The notes under the pieces were generated by a model that was not told where the DNA came from, did not search any database, and saw only the letters and a list, made by a program, of their open reading frames with translations. Below are positions 12,609 to 23,359 of a DNA stretch of 64,000 bases, one piece after another. Made by a program: the position numbers and the translations under genes. The stretch spans positions 186,001 through 250,000 of the forward strand of contig JAJNNY010000025.1 in the NCBI GenBank assembly GCA_022453515.1, written 5' to 3'. Source of the DNA: Astrocystis sublimbata. Taxonomy: Eukaryota; Ascomycota; Sordariomycetes; Xylariales; Xylariaceae. How positions within the stretch are numbered: position 1 is the first letter of the stretch; the number at the start of each line of letters is the position of its first letter.

Positions 12609-13206
12609 AGTTGTTGGCGTGGAAGGGCTCTTCTGCATTGCACTATAAAGGGTCTGTTTCGGTAGGGATTTTCTGTTTTGATCGTGTTTTGAATTTCTTC
12701 CGTTAAATAGCAGAGTTAGAGTGTTGTTAGTAATTGTTGAATTGAATTAAAGTCTGGTTACACCAACTCCGGAGCTACCTACTGTATATGCTTTGATAAA
12801 CCCCTGTATGTAATAAAGTTACTTGAACTAATTTGTACATGATTGATTACCTCGGCTTGGTAATCGCAGTCCAGCTATGGTGACGGAAATGCACCATACT
12901 ACTGACAATATAATATGTAAGGATGTTTATATGTAGCAAGCTTGTTTAAGCTTATCATGTACTGCGTCGAGGAGGTAGTGTCTACCTAGGTCTAGCCGTG
13001 ATCGATACCTAGCCGCTCGAGGGTCCCCCCTACCCGGCGCACCCCGCAGCAGATAGCCGAACCCACATGCCAGACTAAGGTGGTGGGGCTTATACCCACC
13101 TCGTCTACCTAGGTACCTCGGTAGGTAATACCTACCGTGGAACCTGCATGCCCTACACCAACTGAGACTCTTGATCTTGAGCAGCCGAGATACTCAAGTA
13201 ATCATC
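12609..13206. other. Intergenic region with TACCTAGGTA palindrome
   Basis: It holds the 3' end of the DUF5519 gene and the COG7 promoter. A perfect TACCTAGGTA lies at 13106-13115, directly followed by a second half-palindrome, about 90 bases before the COG7 start codon. Confidence 0.6.
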
Positions 13207-14508
13207 ATGTCCACATCCACGACGGCCCGGCGGCGCCAGAACAGCTCCGCCGCGAGCTCGGCCTTGCGCAGCGGCGGACCGCAGCATCACTCGCGGCAGA
13301 AGTCCAAGGCCTATCTCGAGCCCAACAAGGCGCAATCCGCGCACGTCTCCGATCCTTTCCTGCAGAGCTTCCTCGGCTCGGCCTTCAGCCCCGCCGACTA
13401 CCTCAACGCCACCTTGCCCTCCCTCCAGACCTCGACCTCGTCCTCGACCTCATCCTTATCCTCATCCTCGTCCGTGCCCCTCGCCGAGCTCTCGACTCAG
13501 GCGCAGACCCAGCTCACCCAGCTCAACGCCCACACAACCCGCCTCACGAGCATCCTGACCCAGCTGACTGACGACATCCTGCGTAGCGGTAGCCGCCTGG
13601 CCTACGAAGTTGAGCTGCTGCGTGGTGAGGCCCTGAGCCTCTCCGAGACCCTGACCGACACGCTCCACGAGGACGTCGTGAAGTTCGTGCCGGGCGGGCT
13701 TCAGGGCCCAGACGGCGAGACGAAAGGGGGAATAGGACGAATAGCGCCCGGCGATGGTCCACTACCCTCTCCGAGCCAGAGACGCCGATCAGGCACCGCC
13801 GCCGCCGCTGCCGCGGGTACAGAAGATCTCACGTCGACCGCACCCAATAGCGGTGGTGACGGCAGCACCGACAGCGCGGCGCAAGACCCTACCGCCGACC
13901 CCGCCTACATCAGCCAGCTGCAGACCCTGACGCTCGTGCGCTCGCGCCTCGACACCGTGGTCAAGACCTTCGGCGACGCCATGGAGTTCGTCTTCCCGCC
14001 CTCGGAGCTCTCCGTCAGCTCGTCGTTCCTGTCCGTGTCGGCGCCCGAGCCCGGGTCCGCCGGCGACCGCAGCACCGAGGACAAGGGGCAGAAGGTGCTC
14101 AGACAGCTCCGCGACGAGATCGCCACCCTCTTAAACAACAATAACAGTAACAGCAACAAGAAAAACGCAAGCGCAAACACCGACCCCGTCGAGGGAATAG
14201 AAAAAGCCGCCCACCGCATCGAGGAGCTCAAGGACCTCGCGACCGTCTGGAACGGCACCGCCGAGGAGAAGGGCCGTACCAAGTTTATCGACAGCCTCGC
14301 CAAGATGGTCGAGGACAGGCACAAGGAGCTCACGCGCGAAATGGAGCAGGCCGGGCGTCGCGACGAGAGCGCAGCCGGCGGAGGAGGAGAGTCCGGGCAC
14401 AAGAGGTCGGCTACCGGGAGCTTGGATGCCACCACCAGTGAGAGTAGGGGCGGCTTGTCTGGCTACGGCATCATGAGTCAACTACAAAGATTACGTACTG
14501 GTCTATAG
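13207..14508 (+). CDS. COG7: Conserved oligomeric Golgi complex subunit 7
   Basis: Single exon of 433 residues from ATG at 13207 (context ATCATCATGTCC); an in-frame ATG at 13171 would add 12 residues and is less likely. COG7 belongs to lobe B of the COG tether, which docks retrograde vesicles at the Golgi. Visible features: a basic, Ser-rich N-terminus; the COG7-type opening DPFLQSFLGSAFSPADYLNA near residue 50; a coiled-coil stretch with LAYEVELLRGEALSLSETL near 135; a disordered Ala/Gly/Ser insert near 190-230; a second helical block QTLTLVRSRLDTVVKTFGDAMEF near 240; and a C-terminal helix EGIEKAAHRIEELKDLATVW near 335. Fungal COG7 is much shorter than the animal protein, which fits the length. 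The family call rests on the order of these blocks and could be confused with another small COG subunit. Confidence 0.7.
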   Translation: MSTSTTARRRQNSSAASSALRSGGPQHHSRQKSKAYLEPNKAQSAHVSDPFLQSFLGSAFSPADYLNATLPSLQTSTSSSTSSLSSSSSVPLAELSTQAQTQLTQLNAHTTRLTSILTQLTDDILRSGSRLAYEVELLRGEALSLSETLTDTLHEDVVKFVPGGLQGPDGETKGGIGRIAPGDGPLPSPSQRRRSGTAAAAAAGTEDLTSTAPNSGGDGSTDSAAQDPTADPAYISQLQTLTLVRSRLDTVVKTFGDAMEFVFPPSELSVSSSFLSVSAPEPGSAGDRSTEDKGQKVLRQLRDEIATLLNNNNSNSNKKNASANTDPVEGIEKAAHRIEELKDLATVWNGTAEEKGRTKFIDSLAKMVEDRHKELTREMEQAGRRDESAAGGGGESGHKRSATGSLDATTSESRGGLSGYGIMSQLQRLRTGL

Positions 14509-15004
14509 GACCTTCGTCGAGCCCGACCTTGCACAATACTAATAAACCGTCATCACATATTCTTGTGCTCGTGCAGTGGTGTTCTCCCCACTAGCATGAA
14601 TGAATAATGATCAAATGTCCCGTCATCCATCTGCTGTCCCTTAGCGCGTGAGCTCGGGACCAAAGACCCATTCAGACATAGACATGCCCATAGCCAACAG
14701 CATCATTTACAGTATTGTGAGTGTATTGTCTCGAGACTTATATAAGTCTAGTAGAGCATCTTGCTACTAACTAACCGACAGACAATATGAGGACCAAAAA
14801 CGCCTGACAATGCTTTGATGTCCGAAAAGGAAACGGAACCAAATGGTATCATACCGAAGAAACCGCATATCACCATATCGCCGCCACCTATCCCTTTTCC
14901 ATGCTCGGCTGCTTTCCGATCCCGGATAGGTACCAGAACATTAACCAGAATACATCATTTCTGTATATTCGTGCCAGTCATTTCAAAGGTGGTTCAGTCG
15001 GCCT
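14509..15004. other. Convergent 3' intergenic region
   Basis: It lies between the stop codons of COG7 (plus) and the GH72 gene (minus), so it should contain only two 3' ends. I see nothing else in it. Confidence 0.6.
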
Positions 15005-16762
15005 TTAGAACCAGAACGTAAACATCATCATAACTCCCACCAGTCCAGCGGCCATGCCGGCGACCTCCTGCGCACCCGAGACTGCATTATCGGTCTCGGA
15101 TGGTGTGGGCGTCGCGCTCGTCTCGCTCGATGTGCTAGTCTCCGTCGAACTCGTAGCCATCTCCACAACGCTCGAGGCTGTGGCGAGCGTGCTCGTCCCG
15201 AGAGACGCACCCAGCGTAGGCACGGCTACGTTTCCGTTGACAAGCCAGCCGCCAGCAGTCGATGCCGGGCAATCACGAGTCGAAACGCCCTTGGGGTCGT
15301 AGTCGGACTTGGCGACGCCAGTGGGTGTGACCATAGCCCACTGCCTGCTGAGGTTGTCGAAATCAGGAGACACCGGCGTCGGTGTGCCCGCTCTAGTGAA
15401 TCCATCGAAAATGTTCTCACCGGTGACCGTTGGGTCGACTTTCGGACCGTACGAGATGATTCCGTAGTGGTTCATCTCCTCAATCCACTCGTACTATAAA
15501 CGTTCAGGGTTAGCTATCACTATATCTTTTAATTTTAAAAAATAAGACCAGTTCTAAAGGGTAAGGCTCTAGGGGCAAAGCGCTAGCCTATGACGACGTC
15601 GTTATGCTGATTAAAGCTCTCAAGAGAAACAAGTCATGGTGGGTGAGGGGTGGAATGACCAGGGGATTACGCACGATGATGCTACCGCTCCAATACTTGG
15701 TCATCTCCGGCCCGAAAATCGAGGCTTGGTCGTCAAACAGACGGGGACCAGGTACGTTGCATCCTGTCTCACTGAAGAAGATGGGGACAGGAAAGTCCTT
15801 GGCCTCCTCCTGAAGATTGGCGTACCCGGAGGTCATGTAGGTGGAAGGGTCACACCATTGGTAAGAGTTGATGCCATCTGTACAATGCGAAAGCGATTAG
15901 CAACTGCTACCGGGGCCCAGTGAGGTTCTAACAGTAGAGGCACTTTCACGGGCTAAAACCCAGACAATAGGATGAGGTAGAGACAAAGCATGAGATACAT
16001 ACAGAAATCGATGTTCTCGGAGGCGTTGCCGCCACAAGTCAAGTAGTCTTGTAGAAATGGTCGGAGCTCGGCAATGTCAGTAGCAGAGTAGCCCACGGGA
16101 ATCTTGCGGTAGCCCTTCGCGTTCCTATACGCCTTGAGGTCTCGACACGCAGACTTGATGAACGGGGCGGCGTGTGACTGGTTGTTAATCGCGATGATCT
16201 CGTTACCCACGAACAAGCCGAGAAGGTTGTCGTAGCTATGGAACGCATCTATGACCTTGGAGTAAGCATCAAATTGCGATTGAACCCAGTACGGGTCAAA
16301 CTGAAGGTCCTTATCAGTCATCGTGTTCATTATGCGCCACGTTCAGAACCCCAGGGATGGTGCTTACAGGAAGGATGTATGTCTTGAAGGTATCCATGTC
16401 GATCATGGCGTAAATACCCGCTTTGGCAAAAACATCCATGCAGCCATCATGGTTGGCATCGGGGTCCACGTGGTAGACGCGAATAGTGTTGACACCCAGT
16501 TTCTCCATGAGAGCAGCATCGCGCATGCACTGGTCAGTGTCGATCAATGGGTCATCTGGGGTGTTGTGTCATGTTAGAGCTGAGTATACCAACGCAGTCA
16601 GGATATCAATTATTACTGACCCGGAATCAGCTGGTATGCGACGCCCTTGATGAAGAACTGGTTCCCGTCTTCGCTGAAGAACTTGTTGCCAACCGCCTCG
16701 ATGGTGGAGATTGCGCGGGCAACCGTGGCCACGCAAAGCGCGAAAAGGATCGAGAAACGCAT
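15005..16762 (-). CDS. GPI-anchored beta-1,3-glucanosyltransferase (GH72, Gas/Gel family)
   Basis: Five exons on the minus strand (16621-16762, 16368-16555, 16003-16309, 15675-15877, 15005-15493) encode 442 residues. The enzyme cuts and re-joins beta-1,3-glucan chains in the cell wall. Residues 1-17 are a signal peptide (MRFSILFALCVATVARA). The GH72 domain follows: FIKGVAYQ near 40, the acid/base glutamate E147 in FVGNEIIA, and the nucleophile E249 in FFSETGC. A Ser/Thr-rich stretch from about 360 leads to a small-residue site near SGAQ and a final hydrophobic tail (MMMFTFWF), the pattern for GPI anchoring. No X8/CBM43 module is present, so it is of the short Gel type. The start codon gives a clean signal peptide. 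It diverges from SOF1 across 1.9 kb. Confidence 0.93.
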
Positions 16763-18690
16763 CTTGAGGTCGGAGACGGATGGAAGCGGTAGAGTGAGTA
16801 TCTTGATCAACACAGCTAACTTGGTGGCACCTGGATTTGTCTTGGACTCGGATCCAATTTGTAACCTTGGGAGTTGAGGGTTGGCAGATTTCCAGGTAGG
16901 GAGAGTCAGGTAGAGAGTGTGCTGCCAAACAACCAAGATCTGTTGACACTGGAGCCCAGCAGAGGAAATCCAAGCTGTTGGGTTACAAAAAGGTGCCAAC
17001 AAGAGAATGCCGAGCCAGAGGAAGCAAACGAAGGGAGTGATTTGCCAGCAACGAGAGCAAGCTGCCTTAGGTAGGTAGTTACTCCTTGTAGAATAAACAG
17101 AATAAGCGGAGGTACTAGCACATCGCCGACGGCAACCAGAAAGCGACTAACAACGGTATTTGGGCTGCGAGATGTTGATCAACAGAGTGCGGCTCTCTGC
17201 TAATGCGGAGGGGAAAAGACCAAAAGCACACCCAAAGATGGAGGAAGAGAACTACAAACGCCATGCGCCAGATTCCACCATGGTATTGTAAGAAAAGATC
17301 AGCTTGTCATTGTTTGTGCCGACTTCCCCAGCTCGGCGCAAGGCAATGTCAAGACTGCTGGACTGCCATGGATGTTTTTACTCCACCATGCCAGATCGAT
17401 CGACGAATGACGCTGTGATAGGCTGGCGGGCGGACAGCTCCGGGCTAACCTGCCCTCGCGCCTGCCGTTGCCGGCTCAGAAGAGGAAGGCTGCCAAGAGG
17501 CTGGACGGGAAAGAGGAGTTCGTCGTGCCAACGGCTTCCCTTCTTTGGATCGTGAGCCCAGGAAAGATCGATTCCCTGGCAGAACCCATGGGGCAGCGGG
17601 CTCGGTGGGCTGGCTCGGTGGGCTGGGTGGGGTGTGCGCACGTCATTGATACATGGCGACCGCAAACGCAGGAACACGGTGCGACCTTGCACTACGTGTC
17701 TTAGCATGTTTCTGGCTGGCGCTTGCCGTCCTAGCTCGCCTAGTTTCCGTGCGCTGGCTCGCCAGACCCCGACGTGGTTGGCTGCTGCTGCTCTTACTGT
17801 GTGTGTAGGTAGCCATCTCGGGTGCGACAGCACTGTGATGTCTGGGATGGGATAAGATGAGCAATTCCTTCCCTTGGATGCTTGGATGCTTGGATGCTTG
17901 TGACATCCCATGATGTTGAGACCGATTCACTACCTTAGTACTGTCAACACAAAGAGCAGGTGGCCCCGGTGGTCCTGTGATACCATGTTAATCCCGCCAG
18001 GCTTTGTTGCAAGTTTAGTTCTTGCCATACCTGAACGTGCTTGCAGAGATTTCAGCCCAGCAAGCAGATTGCACAGTCTCTATTGCCTTCAAGGTTGCCT
18101 TCTACTCCGTAAGTCTCGCGGCATAACTCTTGCCGCACAAGGTTGCATTGGTGCCCGCCTCAGTACTACTAGGCAGGTATTAGGCGGTGATGTCCAACCG
18201 TCTAACGGTGTCCTCAGATGCAGCTTACCTACTAGCGATAGGAAGCTTTGGATGCCAATTGGCTCAAGTCTCGGATGTAGGCTGAGGTTGTGTACGAGCA
18301 TGAGAGACATCGCTTCTGCGTTCACAAGCTTGCAGAATGATGTGGGTATTCCAAGATTTGTTGACAATCTAGCAATCTAGCGAGGAACGAAGCTCATCAA
18401 GGCCGGCATTAGATCAGATTAACTTTTGCGACCGTACTCACGTACCTGTTGATCAAGTTCTTAGCGCCAAATCACCGAGACCCCGCAGTGCGACGCCACA
18501 GAAAACGCCACAGAAACCATTTCAAGCGTCCCCTAGCCACAGGCTCCGGCCAAGAATTGCTGGCCAATCAAACTCTGTTTTTCATCAACCGATCTTTTCT
18601 CTGATATCTCAAGAAGCTGCACCAGCCAGACTCCATCAGATCCATCTCAGGGGGCTTATTAGACAGTCATTCATTTCTTTCATTGCCATC
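16763..18690. other. Divergent promoter region between GH72 gene and SOF1
   Basis: 1.9 kb between two start codons facing away from each other. It contains a 13-bp direct repeat (GGCTCGGTGGGCT, twice) at about 17598-17624 and an exact 8-bp tandem repeat at 17873-17900. No protein-like frame or RNA gene is visible. Confidence 0.6.
17873..17900. repeat. 8-bp tandem repeat CTTGGATG, 3.5 copies
   Basis: Three perfect head-to-tail CTTGGATG units plus a final CTTG, inside the GH72/SOF1 divergent region. Confidence 0.85.
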
Positions 18691-21199
18691 ATGGTAAGTC
18701 GTGTTACAAATCTAGTATTTACTCAGATACTAACTTCCGAGAAGAAAATCAAGGCCGCGCGAGGAGTGGAAAGCCACCTGACGGCTGGGTCAAGTGCCCC
18801 AAAGGTTGGACCCTGCCCATTCGATATTGGCCGTACATCGCAACTTACCAGCTGTATAGGCCCCCAAGAATTTGGATCCGGCTATGCACCAGTTTGAGCG
18901 TGCGAGAGAATATACTCGTCAGTCCTTGAACAATAATCGTATTCGATGGCACGATTTGACTGACCATCACTCAAAATAGGTGCACTCAACGCCACTAAAC
19001 TGGAGCGGATGTTCGCCCAACCCTGTAGGTTCTGTCCGCGATCAATTCCTGCACGCATGGGGTTGCCTTTGCTCAAGAGCCTTCACTCTGCATCAAGATG
19101 ACGGTGAAATATGGCTTAAAACTTGAAACCACACGTTGACCAAGTTCTACGTCTAGTCATCGGTCAACTTGGAAATGGCCATGTAGGTCTTGTCACAGCA
19201 CGTTTTCTGCCACGGTACTGATGATGTTAGGTCGATGGTGTATATTCCTTCGCCAAAGATCCAAATGATACGTCGCGATTTGCGAGTGGGTCGGGTGATG
19301 GGTAGGATATCAGCTCATTTATCATGTTCTTTGGCTGAAACATTCTAGTGTCATCAAGTGCTGGAACCTGAGCAACCGAGAGGAAGTCTGGCAGACAGGT
19401 GCTGCCGAAAACATCGTGAAATCAATGGCCTTTACCAAAGACCAGAAGCTTTTAACGGCATCTGCGGATTCCACAATCAAGCTATTCGACCCATATAACA
19501 CCCCAAGCGCGTCGCCTCCGATCCATTCATGGCTTGGAAATCACCCTTATTCGTCACTATCTGTCCATAGAGAGGGTCGGTCGTTCGCAGCTGCCACTGA
19601 TGTATGCTCTACATCCATAATCGCGATTGGGCTTGACTGACTTCATCCAGTGCATATCTATTCACAGCCTGGATCAGTATACATCTGCTCCCGAAGTTCT
19701 CAGGTGGCCTACCTCTGGAAGCACCAGTATGTCAGAATCGCCTGGGTTTTGGGTGTCCCATGCCCTCCTAGACTTGACCCGCTCTGCATATTAGATGAGG
19801 CCTCGCTAACACTTCCTCGCTTAGTCACTTCAGTAGCTTTTAATCAGAGTGAAACGAGCATTCTAGGTTCCTGTTCTAGCGATCGCACTATCGTTCTGTA
19901 TGCCCCCCTCTTTCTGTTTCCGACTCATGGGCTTCATATTGTCGAGTCCGGCAATGCCAACGCTAACATGAGCTCAGCTACGATATGAGAACATCGTCAC
20001 CTCTGACACGTACAACACTCAAATTTGGACTGAATAAGATTGTCTTCAACCCGATGGAGCCGATGAACTTCTCGGTCGCTTCAGAGGATCACAACATATA
20101 TGGTATGTTCACACCCTATCAAGTACTTATCACCTCAGGCTGGTACCAGTCACTGAAGCTTGTCTGTGGATGTGCGCAAATGGCAGGAAAACCACTAACG
20201 ACGTACAGCTTTTGAGTACGGATCCCCATTACTTTGTCCCACAGCCTATTTTGTGGTTCTTCAAAAACACAACAACCAACGTGTAAGTTGGTGACTGTGT
20301 AGACCCTATGCTGACTTAGAAAATAATAGCATGCGCTCCGTAAAGCGTGCCCTCAACATCTGTAAGTTTCCTGCGATGCTGCCTTCCTCTTTAGCCAGTC
20401 ACTGACATGATAGCAATATAGACAAAGGTCACGTGGCGTAAGTCATTGCGAGGCTGCTTCTATTGAATTGTTGAAACGGGGCCTGAGAAAAACGTACTGA
20501 TATTGGCTGTTTTAGGGCTGTTATGGATATTGATTATTCTCCCGACGGCCGTGGCTTGGTCAGTGGCAGTTATGACCGCACTATAAGACTGTAAGTGTTG
20601 TTGGTGAGGCGGCTATCATGCCCATGGCTAATATTTCTTCATAGATGGAACAGAGACGAAGGCAATTCTCGTGACATCTACCATACAAAGCGGATGCAGA
20701 GGGTCTTCTCTGCAACATTTTCGCCTGACTCTCACTACGTTCTTTCCGGGTGCGTACATGGCCTACAAGACCGCAGTGTTCTGTAGCACCGGTGGCTAAC
20801 CTCGATCTAGGAGTGATGATGGAAATGTGAGGTTATGGCGGGCAAATGCCTCCAAACGACAAGGTGTCAAGTCTGCTCGGCACAGGCAAGCACTCGAGTA
20901 CAACGATGCGCTGATTGAGCGATACAACCATATGGTAGGTTTCGCAAGTTCCGCAGGACCACTGTCATGCAAGTCCAGGATTCTCGTCGCCGCGTAGCTG
21001 ACTGATTCAACAGCCCGAAATCCGACGTATCAGGAGACACAGACATATCCCCAGGGTTGTGAAGAAAGCAGGCGAGATCAAGCAGGAAGAATTGAAGGCG
21101 ATCAAGAGGCGTGAGGAGAATGAACGGAAGCATACCAAGAAGCAATTCGAGAAGAGAGAAAGTGAACGAGACAAGGCTGTTCTCGCGAGGGAGAAGTAG
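18691..21199 (+). CDS. SOF1: U3 snoRNP WD40 protein Sof1 (DCAF13), 17 exons
   Basis: Sof1 is a WD40 component of the small-subunit processome, needed for 18S rRNA processing in the nucleolus. The model has 17 exons: 18691-18693, 18745-18804, 18860-18917, 18980-19024, 19157-19182, 19231-19301, 19349-19601, 19651-19726, 19825-19897, 19978-20102, 20209-20215, 20330-20361, 20422-20437, 20516-20590, 20645-20749, 20811-20934, 21014-21199. It encodes 444 residues with every phase matching. Landmarks: MKIKAA start, NLDPAMHQFERAREYTRALN, LTASADSTIKLFDP, ASEDHNIYAFDMRS, LVSGSYDRTIRLW, VLSGSDDGNVRLW, then the Sof1 C-terminal domain (ALEYNDALIERYNHMPEIR near 370) ending in a highly charged Lys/Glu tail. 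The first coding exon is only ATG, and exon 11 is 7 nt. The family match is very strong; individual joins are inferred by hand. Confidence 0.92.
20209..20215 (+). other. SOF1: 7-nt microexon of SOF1
   Basis: The sequence CTTTTGA sits between acceptor GTACAG and donor GTACGG. Joined to the preceding G and the following C it gives Ala-Phe-Asp, which restores the conserved IY[AV]FDMR motif of this WD40 blade. Reading straight on instead inserts about 22 unrelated residues and then loses frame at the next join. Confidence 0.75.
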
Positions 21200-22220
21200 G
21201 GGACGGGCAGCGTCACCAATGCTTATGACGGTCGAGATGGCATTTGCACGGCGTTACTTGGAATGGGAAACCATGGGATACCCCCTTTAAGAAAAATGTC
21301 CACCTTGTAATATTGAGGGTTCAAGAGGTGATGCAGGTAGGTACTGACTGGCATGAGCCACGAAAGCTGGCGCTTTCTAGATTGATTCCACGTTCACTAG
21401 TCCGCGACAGCTACAAGTCCCTATTTGGGTACAATAATCTGTACACCACATAATCTACTTAGTATGTAGTCGTCTGTAGTAGCATTGCCAGTTGAGCCTC
21501 AGCCTGAACGGTAACATTCAAAAGCAAAATATTTGCTAATGAAAATGTAATAATTACTACGACATGTCTGACACGCTGCCGTCGTGCAGGCTTCTCGGTA
21601 CGAGCCGATTGGTTCGGACGCCGAGCACAGCTATTGTTAGGTTAGGTACCCGCCTCAGGTTAGCGACAGCGGTCACGCTAGCGCTGGATCTCGCCTTAGG
21701 CACCTAGGAAGCGCCCCCTAAAACAGTGGTGCAGTGATGAAACATAGGGACTGCAGCCTGGGCCCTGGGGGGAGCGCTCGGGGGGTGCTCGGGGGGTAGG
21801 TTAGGTGTTTCAAGCTGCGAGCACAGCTGCAGGAAGCTGCACGAGTAGGGAGACAGCAGCCCGCAGCCCGCCGCCAGGGGCCCAATCCATCAATCCATCC
21901 TAGGCCCCATCCCATCCCCATCGTCCCATCTTCGGGAAACATTAAACCAACGAGAATTCGGTTTCCTCGTCCCTCTCCTCGTCTGGCCACGTTTCCCGTC
22001 CTGTCGCTTCGATTCTACACATACCCTTAACTTCTAATACCTACCCTGGTTGAGCGCATTGAGTAGTTGCTGGTCAACACGTTTTCGACCAAGCTGTTTC
22101 GATTCTAAGTGTCTATACTACAACGACGACGACGACGACGACGACGACGACAAAGCTACAATAATTCTCAAATAAGCCCCGCCTCCAATATCGACTGCAT
22201 CGCCATCGCCCGTCGCCACC
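21200..22220. other. Intergenic region with (ACG)n repeat in a leader
   Basis: SOF1 3' end and promoter of the dehydrogenase gene. It holds GGTACC/CCTAGG-type partial palindromes at about 21645-21710 and G/C-rich runs (GGGGGGAGCG, GGGGGGTGC) at about 21767-21800. I see no gene. Confidence 0.6.
22121..22151. repeat. (ACG)n trinucleotide microsatellite
   Basis: About ten uninterrupted ACG units end roughly 70 bases before the start codon at 22221, so the repeat is probably in the 5' untranslated leader of the dehydrogenase mRNA. Confidence 0.85.
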
Positions 22221-23359
22221 ATGGAGCACCGCAGACCGCAGACACACGACTCGTGGTTCGCGCCCTTGTCCGTCGATCTCTTTCTCAAGGTGCTCAACGT
22301 CACCATCCTACACCCCTTCGTCGCCTGGATCATACCGCTATGCTTCCGCGCCGAGCACCACGCGATGGATACGCGGCCCATGGTCGTCAGCATGGCCTGG
22401 GCCACCTTCGTGACAGTGCTGTGGCTGGCGAACAAGGTCAGCCACCAGATCGCGTACGGCATACACCGCGAGGTGGACCTCACCGAGGAGGTCATCGTCA
22501 TAACGGGAGGCTCGAGTGGGCTCGGCTTGCTCGTCGCCGAGGTCTACGGCATGAGGGGCGCCACCATTGCTGTCTTGGACACCAACCCGCCCGAGAGCAC
22601 AGAGGCACGTGGCATCACGTACTACCAGTGCGACGTGACCGATAGGGCCCAGATCGCTCGGGTTGCGCAGGAGATTGAGCGCGATGTAGGTGTCTCCGAG
22701 CCTCTATCAGATAATCACTCCGGCATATACTAACGGGTGCGTGCTTCCAGCTGGGAACGCCCACCATCCTCATCAACAATGCCGCCGTTGTCACGGGCAA
22801 GAAGCTACTCGACATGAACTTGGACGAAGTTGACCGGAGCTTGAAGACCAACCTCCTTTCCCACTTCTACACCGTCAAGACCTTCCTGCCCGGCATGATC
22901 AGCAAACAGACCGGGGGCACCATCGTCACTATGTCGAGCGTGCTCGGTCACCTAGGTGCCGCCCGCCTGTCGGACTACGCAGCGGCCAAGGCCGGTGTGA
23001 CGGCTCTGCACAAGTCTCTAGCCGCCGAGCTACAGGAGTATCCCGAGATCAAGACGATACTGGTGACACCCGGCCAGCTGAGCACGCCCCTTTTCAACGG
23101 CGTCCGGACCCCGAGCCGGTTCATTGCGCCCGTCGTGGAGCCAATTGACATTGCCAAGGAGATGATCAAGGCCATCGACCTAGGGATCAGCGACCACATC
23201 GGCATGCCTCTGTACGCTCGCTGGATCGACTGGTACAACGTGCTACCTGTCGGTCTACAGAAGATTGCGCGTAGGATGTCCGGCATAGACCGGAGTATGC
23301 AGACTTTTGTCGGTCGTAAAGCCGCGGACTCGAGTGAGGAGAAGCCGAGGTTAATATAA
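22221..23359 (+). CDS. Membrane-anchored short-chain dehydrogenase/reductase
   Basis: Two exons (22221-22685 and 22751-23359) join across a 65-bp intron with a TACTAAC branch point, giving 357 residues. The start has an ideal context (CCACCATGG). Two hydrophobic segments at about 21-40 and 54-72 should anchor it in a membrane, probably ER or lipid droplet. The Rossmann core begins with TGGSSGLG (95-102), followed by CDVTD near 134, INNAA (163-167), the catalytic serine region TMSSV (S217/S218) and the YxxxK pair Y231/K235. The layout (N-terminal anchor, classical SDR, C-terminal extension) resembles RDH10 / 17-beta-HSD11-like enzymes that oxidise or reduce lipophilic alcohols and ketones; the substrate is not known. 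All catalytic residues are present. Confidence 0.9.

Noticed and set aside
22109..22645. Plus frame starting in the (ACG)n repeat
   Set aside because: Arg-run from the repeat, then an out-of-frame reading of the SDR exon; the SDR frame has all catalytic motifs.
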